Both the position numbers and the translations under genes were made by a program. Positions 1 through 8,638 of a stretch of DNA of 64,000 nucleotides are shown piece by piece (positions within the stretch are counted from its first letter, which is position 1; every line of letters starts with the position of its first letter). The stretch is from NCBI RefSeq assembly GCF_001458775.1, contig NZ_CZPZ01000002.1, positions 62,001-126,000 of the forward strand, read 5' to 3'. Source of the DNA: Candidatus Nitrospira nitrificans (GTDB lineage Bacteria > Nitrospirota > Nitrospiria > Nitrospirales > Nitrospiraceae). The notes under the pieces were generated by a model. That model had not been told where the DNA came from and made no database searches. It worked only from the letters and a program-made list of their open reading frames with translations.

Positions 1-724
1 TCTGGAACCCGCCTTGCCAACGTTCCCTCGGCAGCTCCTCCGGATGGCGAAAGAGCTCGATGATATCGTCCGGCAACTTCCACATCTGGGCCAGGGCTTG
101 AGCCAAGGTCAGCCGTGGCACACCGATGAGGCGCGTCTCTTGGAGCACGCATTCCGACGGGCGCTTGGTTGTCTTGGCAATGGCCTGGAGCGCCAGAAAG
201 AGATCCGGGTCCTGATAGGCAATGGCCAAGTCTCCGATCGAGTACAGCAGGGCTCCGGTGAACAATTGTCCGGGTTGTGGGTATCCAACGGCTGTTCCCA
301 ATTCGCTGGCATAGGTTGCGGACAGGAGGGATTTGGCGATCAAGGAACGGAATTCCTGTTGCCGAACCGGCCAATGTTGCAGCTGTTCGACGAGATGGGC
401 CGCGGCCACAAGGGACCGGACGGTGTCGAGCCCGAGCCAGCTGACGGCATGAGGGACCGCCACGATCGTCTGCTGTGGGCTGTAGGCGATGCTGTTCGCC
501 ACCTGCAGCACTTTGCATGTCAGCCCATGGTCTCGGCTGATCACCCGGGCCAAAGCCTCGGCGTTGGATTGGGGGCCCATATGACTCAGGATTTGCTGAC
601 AGGTTGATTGCAAGATCGGAAGGCAGCGGCTGGATTCCTCGAAGAGAAGTCCGAGCTTCTGATGGAGGCGAGAGCGGATTGAGTCGATAAGGGACGATTC
701 CGTGCCCTCGCGTGATGAGGTCAT
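1..724 (-). CDS. HDOD domain protein (3' end cut by window edge)
   Basis: Reading the minus strand from an ATG at 722-724 gives an open frame of about 241 codons that runs off the left edge, so the stop and C-terminus are not seen. Residues about 50-170 match the HDOD pattern: a regulatory helix with ISRDHGLTCKVLQVANS, then AVSWLGLDTVRSLV. HDOD proteins are HD-hydrolase-like domains, usually without the metal-binding HD pair, found in signalling and stress regulators. No output domain can be seen in the available part. The start is preceded by only a weak AGGAA. Family assignment is good; function is inferred. Confidence 0.8.
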   Translation of the reverse strand, partial: MTSSREGTESSLIDSIRSRLHQKLGLLFEESSRCLPILQSTCQQILSHMGPQSNAEALARVISRDHGLTCKVLQVANSIAYSPQQTIVAVPHAVSWLGLDTVRSLVAAAHLVEQLQHWPVRQQEFRSLIAKSLLSATYASELGTAVGYPQPGQLFTGALLYSIGDLAIAYQDPDLFLALQAIAKTTKRPSECVLQETRLIGVPRLTLAQALAQMWKLPDDIIELFRHPEELPRERWQGGFQ

Positions 725-1373
725 AAGAGATTCCTGGTTGAGGGGCAGAAGCTCTATCGGTCAGAACCTAAGCGAGCTTAAGCGTGGGAATATTTGATGG
801 CGAACACAAAATCCCTGGGCCATGCGCTGCACCGTTAGACCAGCTCGTTGACAGAGACGAGACGAGGCTGGAGCCGCCGCTCCTCACGATCAATGCAAAA
901 TAGAGCCATTACGCCCTACATAGGCCATCTACGTTCATATACATAGAGACGCACAGCCTCTCATCTTTGCCGATAGCTGGAATAGCAAGCCACGATACGA
1001 CCATTGGTCACCGGCCACTCATGGGGATGAATCAAATTCGATACAGATCTCGTATCGAATTTGATACACCTATCCGCGATTCGCCGAGTTGCTCCTATCT
1101 GTATGGTTCGGTAGGAAGACTCCAGTATGGAGGAAATACCTATGTAGTGACCTCTGCCGTCTGCGCTCGATGGTTCCGGCATCGTGCTTGCTTTAGGACC
1201 AGGCAGACGCGCACACGAGGGAATCTGGCGGGGAGACGATTCGTACGGGATTCTGGTGCAGTCCACCCATGAATCAAACCCCGGCTTTGTACGGAGGAAA
1301 GGAGAGAACAAGTCGGTGTGAGCAGGGAGAGCGGAAGAAAAAACGAGTTCAGACCATCATAAGGAGGTGCCCA
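725..1373. other. Intergenic region with protease upstream signals
   Basis: About 650 nt lie between the divergent HDOD gene and the secreted protease. Small frames on both strands here show no family resemblance. The clearest structure is the 14-bp dyad at 1031-1065. The last 13 nt hold the AAGGAGGTG ribosome binding site of the protease. Confidence 0.6.
1031..1065. promoter_or_regulatory. 14-bp perfect dyad, candidate operator
   Basis: The arms ATCAAATTCGATAC (1031-1044) and GTATCGAATTTGAT (1052-1065) are perfect reverse complements separated by 7 nt. The arms are AT-richer than their surroundings. Size and symmetry fit a dimeric regulator site upstream of the secreted protease at 1374, about 310 nt away. 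No U-tract follows it, so a terminator is unlikely. The regulator is unknown. Confidence 0.5.
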
Positions 1374-2609
1374 GTGGGTACATGTGTATCGCATTCCATA
1401 CGACTCGCAACAGCGGTTGGGTTTACTCTGGCTGTCTTGGCGACGTCCGCGCAGGCGCAAGAAATCATGAATCGTGGGGCAGTGACGGGGGTCAAGGTTG
1501 CTCCGGGTAACGGCAATCGAATTGACTTTGCCAACGCCAGAGCGCTCGCGCTGCCTCAAGCTCCGGAGAGCGTCGCCGTGCAGGCGGAACAGGATTTGAT
1601 CAGCAACTTGGTCAATCGATTCCAAGCCTCCGCTGCCACAGACAGCGGCCAAGTGGCCGGTTCCGAAGGTGATGGGTCTGCTCTCAATGCCGTTGATCTT
1701 GAAGCATCCGCGGAGGCGGTCGATCCGCAGGCGGGGGGAGAATTTGAATCACAGGAGCATGGCACGTCGAATCATCCCTTTAGCACGGCGAGGGCCGATC
1801 TCAGAAATCTCAACGGTACCGTTCATCCGACGAATTTCACGTATCCCTATAGCCCCACCGGCAAACTGTTTTTCAATATCGGCTCCAGTACGTTTGTGTG
1901 CTCCGCCTCATTGATCAAGCGGGGCGTTGTTGTCACGGCCGCGCACTGTGTGGCTCAGTTCGGATCAAGAACAAGATTTTATACCAACTTCCGCTTTGTG
2001 CCGGGGTATCGGAACGGCGTTGGGAATACCGCTCCCTCGCCTGGAAACTGGGCGGTCTCGCAAGCATGGGTCATGACTAGTTATATCAATGGAGTGGCAG
2101 GGCAATGTGCCGCCACCGCTCCAGGCGTGGTCTGTAAGGATGATGTCGCGGTACTCGAACTGACACGAAAGACCACCACTCCCAACTATCCAGGCACCGT
2201 GACCGGTTGGTATGGCTATGGATGGAACCGGTTTGGATTTACGTCGGCAGGCCTGACTCATATTACCCAAACAGGCTATCCGGTCGGGCTTGATAATGGA
2301 CAACTCATGCAGCGCAATGACTCACAGGGCTTTATCGCGTCCTCCACGCTCGTGAACAACACCGTCATTGGCTCCCTGATGACAGGAGGGTCCAGCGGAG
2401 GGCCGTGGATTCTCAATTTTGGAATCCGGCCGGTGCTTAACGGGACCACCAATGGTACGGCTCCAAATTCAAACATTGTCGTGGGAGTGACCAGCTGGGG
2501 CTACGTGAGTTCTGCCATCAAGGAACAGGGGGCCAGTCCCTTCACCAGCACGAACATTGTGCCGTTGGTGAATGCCGCCTGCGCCGGCTCTGATCCACGC
2601 TGTTTGTGA
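1374..2609 (+). CDS. Secreted trypsin-like serine protease
   Basis: This is a 411-residue protein. The GTG at 1374 was chosen because AAGGAGGTG sits 5-7 nt upstream and the resulting N-terminus is a clean signal peptide ending in a SAQAQ-type site. The longer frame from 1269 adds a charged stretch in front of it. After a roughly 110-residue low-complexity pro-region comes a chymotrypsin-fold domain. Its triad is His191 in TAAHC, Asp257 in DDVAVLEL and Ser341 in GGSSGGPW. It probably cleaves proteins in the periplasm or outside the cell. A truncated paralogue follows at 3005. Family is near certain; substrate is unknown. Confidence 0.88.
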   Translation: MGTCVSHSIRLATAVGFTLAVLATSAQAQEIMNRGAVTGVKVAPGNGNRIDFANARALALPQAPESVAVQAEQDLISNLVNRFQASAATDSGQVAGSEGDGSALNAVDLEASAEAVDPQAGGEFESQEHGTSNHPFSTARADLRNLNGTVHPTNFTYPYSPTGKLFFNIGSSTFVCSASLIKRGVVVTAAHCVAQFGSRTRFYTNFRFVPGYRNGVGNTAPSPGNWAVSQAWVMTSYINGVAGQCAATAPGVVCKDDVAVLELTRKTTTPNYPGTVTGWYGYGWNRFGFTSAGLTHITQTGYPVGLDNGQLMQRNDSQGFIASSTLVNNTVIGSLMTGGSSGGPWILNFGIRPVLNGTTNGTAPNSNIVVGVTSWGYVSSAIKEQGASPFTSTNIVPLVNAACAGSDPRCL

Positions 2610-3004
2610 GACAGCGTCCGCCGCACGATGAGTGCGGAGGGATCTTGTAAGCGATTCAGGACTACAGGATCGAGTGAAGACTGAAGAAGGGGGGCTTACC
2701 GACTGTGGTGGGGCCCCCCTTCCGATTTATGTCAGGGTTTTGTTCCCCCGTGTTCTTCTACCCCGAAGCGGGAACCCGCACTTCGGACTCATCAGCATGG
2801 GTTCATCGGAAGTTGGTCTAGTTGACTGATTCTGTTGTGAGGGTGACAATAACACGAGAACCGCGAGGGTCGTCATAAATTGAACTGTACCCATCGAATT
2901 ACTCAGGCGAGCGATGTGTGCCAGTTGCTCGAAGGAGCTCAGAATGGCTGATGTGAAGGGAAAGAGGAACAGGGTGCCATATGTACGGGCAAGGGAGGTG
3001 GGCC
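2610..3004. other. Intergenic spacer between protease and its truncated copy
   Basis: This 395-nt stretch holds a terminator-like hairpin (2687-2721) and, at its end, the GGGAGGTG ribosome binding site of the next gene. I see no convincing gene or promoter elsewhere in it. Confidence 0.5.
2687..2721 (+). terminator. Hairpin after the secreted protease
   Basis: AAGGGGGGC (2687-2695) pairs perfectly with GCCCCCCTT (2713-2721) around a 17-nt loop, 78 nt after the protease stop. The T-tract is poor, so termination strength is uncertain. Confidence 0.5.
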
Positions 3005-3379
3005 ATGCGCATACTAATCGGTCATTCCATACGACTCGCAACGCTGCTGGGGATTATACTATCAACATGGACTATGTCGGTCCAGGCTCAAGAAATCATG
3101 CATAAGGGACCGGTCACGGGGAGCAAAGCCCCCTCAGAAGAGAATAACAACGCGATCGATTATAAGAATGCCGAAGCCTTCCCCCTCCCGGCTGCGCCGG
3201 ATAGCCTTGCGGAACAGGCTGAGAAAGACTTGATCGACAACCTCGTCAATCGGAACCGGCCTGTGGTCTCCGGGCCCGCAGGTGTGGAGGCAGGTTCTGA
3301 AGGCAATGGAACGACAGGTTCTGGTGAGCGGGGAACACCCTCAGCTGCGCCCTATCAGAAGAAATTGAAGCGGCCGTGA
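3005..3379 (+). CDS. Short secreted paralogue of the protease pro-region
   Basis: This 124-residue protein starts at an ATG with GGGAGGTG just upstream. Its signal peptide and the following 70 residues align with the N-terminus of the protease at 1374: shared HSIRLAT, QEIM, PVTG-like and LIxNLVNR blocks. Part of the DNA (attccatacgactcgcaac) is identical. It stops before any catalytic domain, so it has no triad. About 30 nt after the stop another frame reads NSTNIVVG, resembling NSNIVVG near the end of the full protease, which hints at an internal deletion. It is either a decayed duplicate or a free pro-peptide-like protein. Confidence 0.6.
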   Translation: MRILIGHSIRLATLLGIILSTWTMSVQAQEIMHKGPVTGSKAPSEENNNAIDYKNAEAFPLPAAPDSLAEQAEKDLIDNLVNRNRPVVSGPAGVEAGSEGNGTTGSGERGTPSAAPYQKKLKRP

Positions 3380-3683
3380 CGGATTGGAGTCGGCAGTGCT
3401 ACTCAAAATCCAATTCAACGAACATAGTGGTAGGCAAAGCCTTACATTGCTCATTCCGAACTATGTCGCCGGTGAACCGGTGAAATCAGGTCCGGCTGGT
3501 TGGTCAAGAATGTAGGGGCTGGATCCTCGTCTATCAGCATGCCGTCCAGTGCGCCTGCGGGATTCAGGTTAAGGCCGAGCGGATAAAGACCGCCAATTGC
3601 TAATGAAACCTGGGTTAGTATTGCGCGGCCAAAATATGGAAGGGATTCCGATCACCCACGGGAGAGGGGGAAGACCGATCGGG
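3380..3683. other. Intergenic region with a start-less minus-strand frame
   Basis: About 300 nt follow the truncated protease copy and precede the stop of the GlnE-like gene. The minus strand is open from 3651 to the stop at 3451 with a protein-like composition (AIGGLYPLGLNLNPAGALDG), but has no usable start codon. It could be a remnant or chance. No terminator is evident. Confidence 0.35.
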
Positions 3684-5990
3684 CTACAGCCGGCCGAACG
3701 TCCGCTCGAAGAATTCTTTGGTGAGTTTCATATGCTGCGCGATATCCGTTTGCAGATGGCGCGCGCCGGCTTGCCAATCATCCGTGGTGTAGCCGACCCG
3801 GCGGGCGAGGAAGATGAATTCGTCGGAGTCGGTCGGTGGAAGGACTCGGTCTTTGGCGTTGCCACGGACCATGCGCAGGCCGTCGATGAGCATGCGGATA
3901 AAGAAGTAGGCCTTGCGGAGAATGTCGCCGTCTTGCCTCGTGACAAGGCCGCAATCGACGAGGGTGGCCAGCGCCTGCATGGTGTTGGGAGTGCGCAGGA
4001 CAGGGAGTCGATGGCCATGCATGATTTGGAGGTATTGCATGGCATATTCGATATCGACGATACCGCCGGGGCTATGCTTCAAGTTGACGGTGTCTCGCTC
4101 CACCAGCTGCTTGAGTTGCTGGCGACGCAAGGCGAGGGCATCGGGGATATTCCAGGGTTTTCCGCTATAGACGTAGCTATCGCGATGGGCCTCGACGCGC
4201 TTGCCAAGGGCCGCGTCGCCCGCCACATGTCGCAACTTGATCAATGACTGTCGCTCGAACGGCGCGGCGAGGCCGCCGGCACTGTAGTACTTGGTGATCT
4301 CGTCAAAAGGGTTGGTCAAAGAGCCTTTTCCGCCGTGCGGGCGGAGACGCACGTCGAGGTGAAAGATGCCTTCCTGTTTGGCCTCGATCCACTGCAGCAG
4401 TTCGGCTCCCAACCGCTCGAAGTATTCGCTGTTCTCGATCGGCTGCTTGCCGGCTGTGCGACCCGCGTCTCCATACACGAACATCACTTCAATATCTGAG
4501 GCGTAGCCCAATTCCCTTCCGCCGAACTTGCCCAAGCCCAGGATGGTGAAGGGACAGGGTTTTTTATCGGCCAAGCGTGGCGGGCCATGCACCGTATTCA
4601 GCTTGGCTTGGCAGTCCTTCAAGCTTCGATCGAGGATAACTTCGGCCAATTGCGTCAGGGCGGCGGAGAAATCAGGCAGCGCTGTGTCCGGCTCGACGAT
4701 GTGCTTCATATCGATGCGGAACAGCTCGCGGTCCTTGAAGCTATTCAGCGCGGCCTTTCGAGTCTCGTCGCTTGTGGCTTTATTCACAAGGCGATCGAGC
4801 TCCTTGCGAAGCATCGCTTTCGGGGTCATGAGGGGCGCATCGCGATAATCCTGGAGGAGCGGCAGCAGGTTGCTGTGTTGACGGCGCAGAAAGTCTTCCC
4901 AGAGAAAATCGCTGGCCCCGAGCAGACGGGCCAGCAGGGGGAACGTTTTCTTGTCGCTGAGAAACGCCAGGGCTTCTTGCTGGGCTTTTCCTTTCGTTTG
5001 CTGCACCGTCAGATCAAGAAACTGATCAAAGGCCTCCAGGGCTTTGGTCGGATCAGGGGCCCAGGTCAGAGCATGGGTGAATTGCTTGATGAGCACCGCC
5101 GTCAGGCGCAGCTGTTGTTGATCGGTCGTGTCGGTCAGCTTCTGGCCATGGCGGTTTCGGACATAGAAGCGATCGTGAATCTTCCCCTTCTCGACGTCGA
5201 ACTGCGCTTTGGAAATGTACACGTTGCGCATGGCCAGGGCGTTGGCGAAGGCGTACAAGAAGGCCGGAGTATCGTCCGACCGGATATCCATGACCGTGTC
5301 GGTGGGAGATTGGCTGTTGTCGAATGTGATCTGCACCGGATGGAGGAGACCGCTGAAAGAACCGCGTCGCTTGCCGAGCTGTTCGACCAACCGTCGATTC
5401 ACCGCAAGGCGGGCCTCTGTAAATTGTCCTTTATCGAGCAAGGTGATCACCGCATGGAGCGCATCCGCCAGGTGTTGCTGTTGGACCTCGCCCAAGTCCG
5501 CTCCTGGTATCGGCAGCACGCGGAACACATCGACGATCTTTTTTCTGGCCAGTCCCGGACTACCCGTTGCGCGGACGCGCGGTCCGTATCCTGTCCAACC
5601 GGCGCGGGCGGGCTGCGGCGCGGCCTTCTCGGCAAACGTATAGATATGCCCTTCCTCAATATTGAGGCCGAACGCCGAGAGCAGACCACAAATCGTGGCG
5701 AATTCTGAAAAATAATCGTACGCGACGATCGTGACTTCCACCCGCTTGTCGTGCTGTTCGGTAAAGGCAATCGTGCAGGGATGGCTCGGCGTCAGTTGAG
5801 CCGTCAATCGGACGTGCGTGGCAATGGTCGGGGGCTCGAACCGCCGGAAGTATTCCGGGTCCATGCGGGCGAAAAAATCTTGGAGCACCTCGGATGGAAT
5901 GTCGGGACAGAGCGGACGAACCGCATCAAGGAGCCGCGATTGGTCAGGAGAGCCTATCGGCATAGGGTCAGTATACCCGAATAGGTTCAT
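3684..5990 (-). CDS. GlnE-like adenylyltransferase with N-terminal ACT-like region
   Basis: This 768-residue protein belongs to the glutamine-synthetase adenylyltransferase/deadenylyltransferase group. Residues about 75-130 resemble an ACT regulatory fold (VEVTIVAYDYFSEFATICGL). The nucleotidyltransferase core is near residue 490-505 with GLGKFGGRELGYASDIEV, followed by the family's helical HD-like C-terminal part. In typical GlnE two such cores are fused in about 950 residues; here the second core is on a divergent gene at 6061. The usual DxD metal pair reads DIE, a conservative change at the second acid that could alter activity. It likely acts on glutamine synthetase in nitrogen control. 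The frame opposite it is a shadow. Confidence 0.78.
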   Translation of the reverse strand: MNLFGYTDPMPIGSPDQSRLLDAVRPLCPDIPSEVLQDFFARMDPEYFRRFEPPTIATHVRLTAQLTPSHPCTIAFTEQHDKRVEVTIVAYDYFSEFATICGLLSAFGLNIEEGHIYTFAEKAAPQPARAGWTGYGPRVRATGSPGLARKKIVDVFRVLPIPGADLGEVQQQHLADALHAVITLLDKGQFTEARLAVNRRLVEQLGKRRGSFSGLLHPVQITFDNSQSPTDTVMDIRSDDTPAFLYAFANALAMRNVYISKAQFDVEKGKIHDRFYVRNRHGQKLTDTTDQQQLRLTAVLIKQFTHALTWAPDPTKALEAFDQFLDLTVQQTKGKAQQEALAFLSDKKTFPLLARLLGASDFLWEDFLRRQHSNLLPLLQDYRDAPLMTPKAMLRKELDRLVNKATSDETRKAALNSFKDRELFRIDMKHIVEPDTALPDFSAALTQLAEVILDRSLKDCQAKLNTVHGPPRLADKKPCPFTILGLGKFGGRELGYASDIEVMFVYGDAGRTAGKQPIENSEYFERLGAELLQWIEAKQEGIFHLDVRLRPHGGKGSLTNPFDEITKYYSAGGLAAPFERQSLIKLRHVAGDAALGKRVEAHRDSYVYSGKPWNIPDALALRRQQLKQLVERDTVNLKHSPGGIVDIEYAMQYLQIMHGHRLPVLRTPNTMQALATLVDCGLVTRQDGDILRKAYFFIRMLIDGLRMVRGNAKDRVLPPTDSDEFIFLARRVGYTTDDWQAGARHLQTDIAQHMKLTKEFFERTFGRL

Positions 5991-6060
5991 TGTGCGTAGA
6001 GGAACCTGTCAGTATAATGCCGCGCCATACGCGGATACCGTGAAACGTGAGACATGAAGC

Positions 6061-7800
6061 GTGAAACGAAAGTCTGAGAAGGCAGATCTGACGAGGTCCT
6101 TGAAGGGAGAGCTAACACCGGTCTCGCTGACGGCGAGAAGAGCGCCGGACCCGACGCCGATTTTGCTGGCGGCCAAGCGGAATGCCGAGGAGGTGCGAGC
6201 CATTTTGTCGGCCTATGGCCTGCGTGATCCCGATCAAGCGGATCGTAATCTCAATGCCATGGCCGGTGACCCGATCCAACGACGGCGGCTGGCCGACATT
6301 CTGCCGATGATGATGGAATCCATCTCACGGACGGCCGATCCCGATCAGGCGCTGAACCACTGGGAGCGCATGTTGGAGAGTGTCTCCCGCACCTCATTCC
6401 TCGACTATCTGCGCACGTGGCCGCGCATGCTCGACCTCCTCTGCGTGGTCTTCGGCAACAGCGACGCCTTGACCTTTACGTTCATTCGAGACCCGACCGT
6501 GGTGTATTGGCTGGGGGAGGAGGATGTCCTCGCGCGACCCCCGGCGCGGAAGGGGATGGAGCGCGCGCTTCACGCGAGCATCGGGCATCTCACCTCCAAA
6601 GAATCGAAGCTGGACGCGCTGCGCCGGTTCCAGCGGCGAGAGATGTTGCGGATCGGTGTGCGGGATCTCCTTCATCTCTCGACGGTGTCGGAGACGACCG
6701 GCTTCTTGTCCGATTTGGCCTGCCTGTTGATTCATGCGGCCTATGAGATTGTCGATGCCGATCTCCGGCAGCAATACGGCACTCCCATGCACCTGAATCG
6801 GCAGCGACGGTGGGTGGAGACCAAGTTTACGGTCATCGGGATGGGCAAGCTTGGCGGACATGAACTGAATTACAGCTCCGACGTCGATCTGATCTACATC
6901 TATGAGTCGCATGACGGGGAAACCAGGGCGCCGAGCAGTAGACGCGCCCCCATCCCGGCCGGCGTCGGCATTTCCAATGAAGAATATTTTGAGATTCTCG
7001 CCCGTGAACTCACCAGGGTGTTGAGCGAACCCACCAGGGAGGGATACGTCTTTCGGGTCGATCTGCGATTGCGGGCCGAGGGCTCTGTCGGCCAGTTGGC
7101 TCGCTCGCTGGAGGAGTATCGCAAATATTACACGACGCGCGGGCAGGTCTGGGAGCGGTTGGCGTTGCTCAAAGCGTGGCCGGTCGCCGGCTCCCATGAT
7201 GTCGGGCAGGCGTTTCTTAAACTGGTGAAGCCGTTTGTGTTGGGGGCCGGGAGCGCGATGGATCGCGGGAACGCGTTGGCGATCGTGCAAGACGTCCGCG
7301 CCGTCAAGGACATGATCGATGCGAAAATGACGGACCGTGGCCACGCGCAGCGCAATGTGAAGCTGGGAACAGGCGGGATTCGCGAGATCGAGTTTTTCGT
7401 GCAGACCGTTCAAGTCCTGGCCGGGCGCAAGGTGCCGGCGCTTCTGGATCGGAGCACGCTCGGTTCGCTGAACCGGCTGGCTCGGAAAAAACTGCTCTCG
7501 GTCGAAGACCGCGATGCGCTGACCGCCGCGTATCTCTTCCTGCGCGATGTCGAACATAAATTGCAGATGGTCGATGATCTCCAGACCCATTCGTTACCCG
7601 AAAGTTCGGAAGAATTGGCGCGCTGCGCGGTCCGCATGGGGTACGGCACGGAAGATCGCAAGAAGGCGGCCGAATTGTTTCATGCCGCCCATCAGCGCCA
7701 TACGGAGATGGTTCACCGTGTCTTCCGGTCGTTTTTTGTCGAACCGGCGACCTCGCCGGTCTTCAAAACTATGCTCAGGGCCATAGAGTTCAAGCATTAG
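6061..7800 (+). CDS. glnE: GlnE-like adenylyltransferase, single core
   Basis: This 579-residue protein starts with GTG. A nearer ATG at 6054 is in another frame and stops after eight codons. It carries the GlnE helical segment with RRFQRREMLRIGVRDLL (about residue 193-210) and the nucleotidyltransferase motif GMGKLGGHELNYSSDVDLI, with an intact Asp274-x-Asp276. The C-terminal helical bundle ends with a typical RHTEMVHRVF stretch. At 579 residues it is about half of the classical two-domain enzyme. It is divergent from the other half-like gene across a 70-nt gap that must hold both promoters. Together they may split adenylylation and deadenylylation of glutamine synthetase; which does which is not known. 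Confidence 0.78.
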   Translation: MKRKSEKADLTRSLKGELTPVSLTARRAPDPTPILLAAKRNAEEVRAILSAYGLRDPDQADRNLNAMAGDPIQRRRLADILPMMMESISRTADPDQALNHWERMLESVSRTSFLDYLRTWPRMLDLLCVVFGNSDALTFTFIRDPTVVYWLGEEDVLARPPARKGMERALHASIGHLTSKESKLDALRRFQRREMLRIGVRDLLHLSTVSETTGFLSDLACLLIHAAYEIVDADLRQQYGTPMHLNRQRRWVETKFTVIGMGKLGGHELNYSSDVDLIYIYESHDGETRAPSSRRAPIPAGVGISNEEYFEILARELTRVLSEPTREGYVFRVDLRLRAEGSVGQLARSLEEYRKYYTTRGQVWERLALLKAWPVAGSHDVGQAFLKLVKPFVLGAGSAMDRGNALAIVQDVRAVKDMIDAKMTDRGHAQRNVKLGTGGIREIEFFVQTVQVLAGRKVPALLDRSTLGSLNRLARKKLLSVEDRDALTAAYLFLRDVEHKLQMVDDLQTHSLPESSEELARCAVRMGYGTEDRKKAAELFHAAHQRHTEMVHRVFRSFFVEPATSPVFKTMLRAIEFKH

Positions 7801-7824
7801 CAGCAAGATGAACCACAACACAAA

Positions 7825-7849
7825 GGGCCCGGTAGTTTCCACCAGGCCC
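7825..7849 (-). terminator. Hairpin between glnE and vapC
   Basis: GGGCCCGGT (7825-7833) pairs with ACCAGGCCC (7841-7849) with one internal mismatch. Read on the minus strand it is followed by TTTGTGTTGTGG, so it probably ends the vapBC transcript. It may work in both directions, because the two flanking genes converge. The flank aacacaaagggcccggt is shared with the groEL terminator at 9809. Confidence 0.6.
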
Positions 7850-7884
7850 CTCGCTTCTGACTCAAGCTATCGGCTAGTGCGCCA

Positions 7885-8328
7885 TCAGCTCTTGCTACCC
7901 GATGGCAACGTGAAATTCTTCAAGCGCACGATGTGCCCGGCTGAAGCTGCTTTTCGGTAATACCGATCGTCAGCGGTGATGAGGATCGTGTCTGGTTCGG
8001 TGAGGGCTACGGCATGATATAAGGTGTCGAACAGGTGTTGTTTGAGCGAGTCGGATAGATCGCAGGCCTTCAAATACAGGTCCATGCCGCTGGAAATTGG
8101 AAACTCCAGCGTGAATAAGAGCGACACCGCTGTACGCGCCCGCTTGGGCTCCAGCCTCGCGATCACGGCCGCCACTTCTGCGAGCCAATGGGGTGGCTGT
8201 ATCACTGGTAGGCGAGAGCTCTTGATCAAGTGCAGAATCTGCAACGCATGAAAGGCGTCGGACTCTTCAGGACGGTCAGGGACCAGCCACTTGACCACGA
8301 CGCTGGCATCGAGTACGAACCGGGTCAC
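7885..8328 (-). CDS. vapC: VapC-type PIN domain ribonuclease toxin
   Basis: This 147-residue PIN domain protein has the expected acidic residues: DASVVVKWL at the N-terminus, a mid-protein WLAEVAAVI, FDTLYHAVAL, and ITADDRYYRKA near the C-terminus. These build a Mg2+-dependent RNase site. Its start overlaps the antitoxin stop by 4 nt (ATGA), so the two are translationally coupled. A VapC toxin cleaves RNA when free and is blocked by its VapB partner. Length is normal and no damage is seen. Confidence 0.88.
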   Translation of the reverse strand: MTRFVLDASVVVKWLVPDRPEESDAFHALQILHLIKSSRLPVIQPPHWLAEVAAVIARLEPKRARTAVSLLFTLEFPISSGMDLYLKACDLSDSLKQHLFDTLYHAVALTEPDTILITADDRYYRKAASAGHIVRLKNFTLPSGSKS

Positions 8329-8558
8329 GGCCTTCCTTGCCGTCGTGCTGAGCTGATTGTGTGGTCATCGACCGGACGCATTTGTTTACGCAAGGTCAGG
8401 ATTTTGTCGATGGCTTTTGCGACTCGCTTTCGCCGCCGGCGCTCCTCCACCGCTTGCCGCATCAGGTCCGCCAGGACCGCGCTTTTATTCTGTCTCGCGA
8501 ACGTCTTGTCGAACGCTTCTTTGATGTCTTGAGGCACGCTGAAATTGACTGTGGCCAT
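8325..8558 (-). CDS. vapB: VapB-type antitoxin with ribbon-helix-helix N-terminus
   Basis: This is a protein of about 77 residues. The N-terminal ATVNFSVPQDIKEAFD fits a ribbon-helix-helix beta strand and helix, and the C-terminal part is basic and extended, as expected for toxin binding. The ATG at 8558 has GGGAGG 5 nt upstream; a GTG one codon earlier is possible. It should neutralise the downstream PIN toxin and repress its own promoter at the dyad just upstream. Confidence 0.82.
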   Translation of the reverse strand: MATVNFSVPQDIKEAFDKTFARQNKSAVLADLMRQAVEERRRRKRVAKAIDKILTLRKQMRPVDDHTISSARRQGRP

Positions 8559-8569
8559 CACGCCCTCCC

Positions 8570-8590
8570 ATTGTTGAAGTATTCAACAAT
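8570..8590. promoter_or_regulatory. Dyad operator in front of vapBC
   Basis: ATTGTTGAA (8570-8578) and TTCAACAAT (8582-8590) are perfect inverted repeats with a 3-nt spacer, 11 nt upstream of the vapB start. The dyad borders the -10 region, the usual place for autorepression by a ribbon-helix-helix antitoxin. Confidence 0.6.
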
Positions 8591-8619
8591 AAAATGGCAG
8601 TCTTGCAGTATGTTGTCAA
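8590..8619 (-). promoter_or_regulatory. Putative vapBC promoter
   Basis: On the minus strand TTGACA (8614-8619) is followed after 18 nt by TTTTAT (8590-8595). The -10 abuts the dyad operator, so a bound antitoxin would block it. Confidence 0.5.
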
Positions 8620-8638
8620 GGCGTCGCAAAAACACGAA

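Noticed and set aside
14-607. Plus-strand frame of 197 codons at the left edge
   Set aside because: It is antisense to the HDOD gene, whose frame has clear family motifs; the plus product is low in structure and matches nothing.
4587-5708. Plus-strand frame of 373 codons inside the GlnE-like gene
   Set aside because: Antisense shadow of a high-GC gene; the minus frame has the nucleotidyltransferase motif.
6394-7590. Minus-strand frame of 398 codons inside glnE
   Set aside because: Antisense shadow; composition rich in His, Arg and Gln and no family likeness.
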